Assembly: GCA_964553795.1 (NCBI GenBank)
Contig: CAZKMR010000027.1
Coordinates: forward strand, 1-46,039
Length of the DNA: 46,039 bases
Direction: 5' to 3'
Source of the DNA: JADLHS01 sp964553795
Lineage (GTDB): Bacteria > Verrucomicrobiota > Verrucomicrobiia > Limisphaerales > JADLHS01
Below, one piece after another: positions 43,404-46,039 of this stretch (position 1 is the stretch's first letter; each line of letters starts with the position of its first letter). The notes beneath the pieces were generated by a model. That model saw only the letters and a list, made by a program, of their open reading frames with translations. It was not told where the DNA came from and did no database searches. The translations under genes were made by a program, and so were the position numbers.

Positions 43404-45113
43404 TTAAAACTCCGCAAACATCTCCTGCAACCGACCAACTTCGTGGCGCATACTGAATTGCTGGAACGTCTCCGTCTTGCTGCTTCGGTGCTTGAGATAC
43501 GCGCGCAGCATTTTTTCAATTGTGCCGGGTAATTGTTCCGCCGTTACGCCGGAGAAAATCTGCCGCCCCACCGCCTGATGTTTCGCAAAGCCGCCGCCCA
43601 CAAACACGTGATACGCGTCCAGACTCTCGCCGCCGATCTTCGTCTTCGTGCCGAGACAACCGATGTCGCCCATGTAATGCTGCGCGCAAGAGTTCGGACA
43701 ACCGGTGACGTGAATGTTCACCGGCTGATCCAGTTCGATCTTCTTTTCCAATTGCTTGATGACTTCCAGCGCGTGCCCCTTCGTGTTCGCCTGCGCAAAT
43801 TTGCAATACGAATTTCCCGTGCAGGCAATCACGCCGCTCGCGAGGTTCGATTGCTTCGTCGGCAAACCCGCCTTGTCCAACGCCTTTTTCAGCGTCGCGA
43901 CAAATGCGTTCGGCACGTTCGGAATGATGAAGTTCTGCCACACGGTCAGCCGCACCTCGCCGCTGCCGTAAAGCTCCGCCAGTTCCGCCACGCGCAACAT
44001 CTGCTTCGGCGTGATGTGGCCCACCGGACAGGTCGCGCCCACGTAACTGAACCCGTTTTGCTTCTGCGGATAATCGCCGACGTGCGAATGCGCCAGTTCC
44101 TGCGACGCCCAACGCATCTGCGCTGCGTCATAGGGCGCGCGCTGCAGCGGTTTGCCCAGCTTCTTTTCCACGAGCGCGAGATATTCGTCCAACGACATCG
44201 TTTCCAGCAGATGCTTGAGGCGCGCCTTTTTGCGGTTCGTCCGACACCCGTGCTCGATGTAAACCCGCACCACCGCCACGACCACCTTGTTGATCTCCGC
44301 CGGCGGAACAATCACGCCGAGATCGCGCGCAAACGACTTGTGCCCCGTCGCCCCGCCCAGCGCGATGCGGAACAAAACTTCATCGCTAACCTTCACCGCC
44401 TTCACGCCGATGTCGTTTGTGTCCTCCACGGAACCAACCAGCCCGCCGCCGTCATACGCGATGTTAAACTTGCGCGGCAGATCGTAGAACGAACGGTCGT
44501 TGATGATGACTTGCCCGAGCTGTTGCACGAACGGCTGCACGTCAATCAACTCCACCGGATCAACGCCCGCCGTGGGATTCATCGTCAGATTGCGGATATT
44601 GTCCGCGCCGCTGCCGCGCGTGTGCAACCCAATCGCCTGGATGCGCTGCAAAAACTCCGGCGCGTCCTTCGGTTGAATGAGGCGCATCTGAAGATTCGCG
44701 CGCGTGGTAATCTGCACGTAACCGCTCGTCAATTGCTGTGCGATGTGCGCGAGTTCGCGAAGCTGATACGACTTCAACACGCCGCCCGGAATGCGCAGGC
44801 GCGACATGAACGCGTCCTTCACCGGCGTCAGGAAAAACAGCCCGTTCCATTTGAAGCGGAAAACTTCCTCCTTGTCCGGCGCCTTGTTGCCGATGGCGTT
44901 CTCGACGATCTGCTCGTAGGCATCGAGCGGATGCAACTCGCGCTTGATGCGTTCTTCGAGGATTAAATCCTCCTTCGCAGTCAGCGCAGGTTCAACATCG
45001 CTGAACTTTTGCCCACGCGCGGCGACGCCCGCGAACAGCCCCGTCAAATACTCCTTCTGCTCGGCGCTGAAACCGGCACTCGCGATGGGTTCGGGTAAGG
45101 TGACGTTACTCAT
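43404..45113 (-). CDS. Ferredoxin-type nitrite/sulfite reductase (siroheme, 4Fe-4S), NirA-like
   Basis: A 569-aa protein from ATG at 45113, with an AAAGGA ribosome-binding site 8 bases upstream. It carries two half-domains. The siroheme/4Fe-4S ligands are C-x5-C in ACTGNSYCKFA and C-x3-C in GCPNSCAQHYMGDIG. Conserved siroheme-pocket arginines are in ITTRANLQMRL and in the N-terminal half. It reduces nitrite to ammonia or sulfite to sulfide in the cytoplasm; family membership alone cannot separate the two here. The flavoprotein encoded by the neighbouring gene probably supplies electrons. Confidence 0.9.
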   Translation of the reverse strand: MSNVTLPEPIASAGFSAEQKEYLTGLFAGVAARGQKFSDVEPALTAKEDLILEERIKRELHPLDAYEQIVENAIGNKAPDKEEVFRFKWNGLFFLTPVKDAFMSRLRIPGGVLKSYQLRELAHIAQQLTSGYVQITTRANLQMRLIQPKDAPEFLQRIQAIGLHTRGSGADNIRNLTMNPTAGVDPVELIDVQPFVQQLGQVIINDRSFYDLPRKFNIAYDGGGLVGSVEDTNDIGVKAVKVSDEVLFRIALGGATGHKSFARDLGVIVPPAEINKVVVAVVRVYIEHGCRTNRKKARLKHLLETMSLDEYLALVEKKLGKPLQRAPYDAAQMRWASQELAHSHVGDYPQKQNGFSYVGATCPVGHITPKQMLRVAELAELYGSGEVRLTVWQNFIIPNVPNAFVATLKKALDKAGLPTKQSNLASGVIACTGNSYCKFAQANTKGHALEVIKQLEKKIELDQPVNIHVTGCPNSCAQHYMGDIGCLGTKTKIGGESLDAYHVFVGGGFAKHQAVGRQIFSGVTAEQLPGTIEKMLRAYLKHRSSKTETFQQFSMRHEVGRLQEMFAEF

Positions 45114-45212
45114 AAACAAAATCCTTTCTCACGCAAAGAGCGCGAAGGTCGCAAAGAACGGAAGGACAACTTAACGAAAGCCGCCGCGCCGCGTAACAGC
45201 CCGAAGGGCTGA

Positions 45213-45405
45213 CAGAAATTAGCCGGGGGTTGAGCGAGTCGGCGAGCGATACCCCCGGTAAACTGGCGACAGGCACGACCCTGAAGGGGTCGCAGAAAAA
45301 TTACCACCGCTGGCCACGCTGGATTTTCTGGCACTCCTTCGGAGTGCTGGCGATCCGCAACATCTTCCGGGGGTATCGCTCTGCTCAACCCCCGGCTAAT
45401 TTCTG
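45213..45405. mobile_element. MITE-like inverted-repeat element
   Basis: A 193-bp element with a perfect 23-bp outer inverted repeat (45213-45235 with 45383-45405, cagaaattagccgggggtt...) and a perfect 15-bp inner one (45244-45258 with 45367-45381, gagcgatacccccgg). Two small hairpins lie in the centre (about 45276-45292, and cactccttcggagtg at 45332-45346). No ORF. It occupies most of the 351-bp space between the reductase genes; 45120-45180 otherwise shows only a run of gcaaagag/gcgaag-type short repeats. Confidence 0.8.
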
Positions 45406-45464
45406 CCAAACCTCCAGCTTGGCGCTTTGCGTCCGTCGCGTCCTTTGCGTGAGCCATGATCAGG

Positions 45465-46039
45465 TTAATACACATCGCGCTGATACCGTTTGTCCGATTT
45501 CAATTTTGCCACGTACGCCTTCGCTTCCTCCGCGCTCTTGCCGCCGGCGGTTTCCACGATCTTGTGCAACGCCGCGTCCACGTCCTTGGCCATGCGACTC
45601 GCATCGCCGCACACGTAAAAGTGCGCGCCCGCTTCGAGCCAGGCCCACAGTTCCGCGGCGTTTTCCATCATGCGGTCCTGCACGTAAACCTTTCGCTCCT
45701 GATCGCGCGAGAACGCCAGATCAAGCCGCGTGAGGAAACCGGACTTCTGCCAATCCGTCAGCAGTTCCTCGTAAAGAAAATCCGTGTCGCGCTTTTGATC
45801 GCCGAAGAACAGCCAGTTTTTTCCTTTCGCGCCGGTCGCCTGCCGTTCTTCGAGGAACGCGCGGAACGGCGCGATGCCCGTGCCCGGACCCACCATGATC
45901 ATCGGCAAGTCGCCATTGCCCGGCGGCTTAAACCCGTGCGACGGCTGCACGAACACCTTCACAAATTCCGTGTCGCCCACGCGATCCGCGAGGAACGTGG
46001 ACGCCACACCTTTGCGTTCGCGCCCGTGACTCTCGTAAC
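45465..46039 (-). CDS. CysJ/cytochrome P450-reductase-like flavoprotein, C-terminal part (partial, runs off the right edge)
   Basis: Frame open to the window edge; the visible part reads YESHGRERKGVASTFLADRV, then FKPPGNGDLPMIMVGPGTGIAPFRAFLEER (NADPH-binding GxGTGxAPFR), LFFGDQKRDTDFLYEEL, YVCGDASRMAKDVDAAL and the terminal aromatic in DVY. This is the FAD/NADPH module of sulfite reductase flavoproteins and relatives. It likely passes electrons from NADPH to the NirA-like enzyme. An FMN domain is expected beyond the window. Confidence 0.9.
   Translation of the reverse strand, partial: YESHGRERKGVASTFLADRVGDTEFVKVFVQPSHGFKPPGNGDLPMIMVGPGTGIAPFRAFLEERQATGAKGKNWLFFGDQKRDTDFLYEELLTDWQKSGFLTRLDLAFSRDQERKVYVQDRMMENAAELWAWLEAGAHFYVCGDASRMAKDVDAALHKIVETAGGKSAEEAKAYVAKLKSDKRYQRDVY

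Noticed and set aside
43533..44966. 477-codon open frame on the plus strand
   Set aside because: Antisense to the siroheme reductase gene; R/H-rich shadow.

Overview
The window looks like a chromosomal scaffold piece from a free-living Gram-negative member of the Verrucomicrobiota, probably the Pedosphaera/Limisphaerales side. This is inferred from gene content only: two secreted sulfatases, an H-X9-DG type pseudopilin, an ECF sigma factor fused to carboxypeptidase-regulatory repeats, a sensor kinase with a substrate-binding-protein-like sensor, DUF481 and other outer membrane proteins, DUF3500, and many REP/MITE-like palindromes in GC-rich DNA. Two 100-N gaps are each flanked by the same 55 bases on both sides. 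They look like unresolved k-mer overlaps in a metagenome assembly; both interrupted genes become continuous when the overlap is collapsed.

Layout. 1-5300: the 3' end of thrS, then a membrane-tethered ECF sigma factor, a second truncated thrS tail, a REP-associated tyrosine transposase (RAYT) between two REP modules, a Rieske-flavodoxin fusion on the minus strand, and a third thrS tail. 5309-15836: a long minus-strand block. Read in its own direction it starts with a two-TM STING-domain protein, then a sensor kinase, a FixJ-type regulator, a lone receiver protein, a DUF4136 lipoprotein, a sulfatase, an outer membrane beta-barrel, a small membrane protein, a DUF481 outer membrane protein and a lipoprotein. 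15950-19000: a MITE-like hairpin element, a Tat-exported dienelactone hydrolase, and a coupled EF-hand-like/DUF3500 pair. 19110-27670 (+): an S46 peptidase and two large secreted proteins built from shared 'D-x-FNRA' modules, one enclosing a sulfatase. 27767-38607: a pseudopilin, a probable glycoside hydrolase divergent from an MFS transporter and a GH43 enzyme, a small operon (tiny peptide, membrane protein, methyltransferase, ClC channel), a TauE/SafE permease and a YdjM-like membrane hydrolase. 38622-46039 (-): ileS with an in-frame palindromic insertion, rsmH, a siroheme nitrite/sulfite reductase and its probable flavoprotein reductase partner (cut by the window end).

Most notable. (1) The 286-aa protein at 14976-15836 looks like a bacterial STING (two TM helices plus a STING ligand-binding domain) with no CD-NTase or other CBASS gene in the window. 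It lies directly upstream of a two-component system on the same strand, so it may be an orphan cyclic-dinucleotide receptor wired into envelope signalling rather than abortive infection. (2) An 81-bp inverted-repeat element sits in frame inside the ileS coding region. (3) Progressively shorter copies of the thrS 3' end are strung along the first 15 kb, as if the thrS tail had been a repeated integration or recombination point. (4) At least five kinds of palindromic repeat occupy nearly every larger intergenic space, alongside a RAYT that might mobilise one of them.
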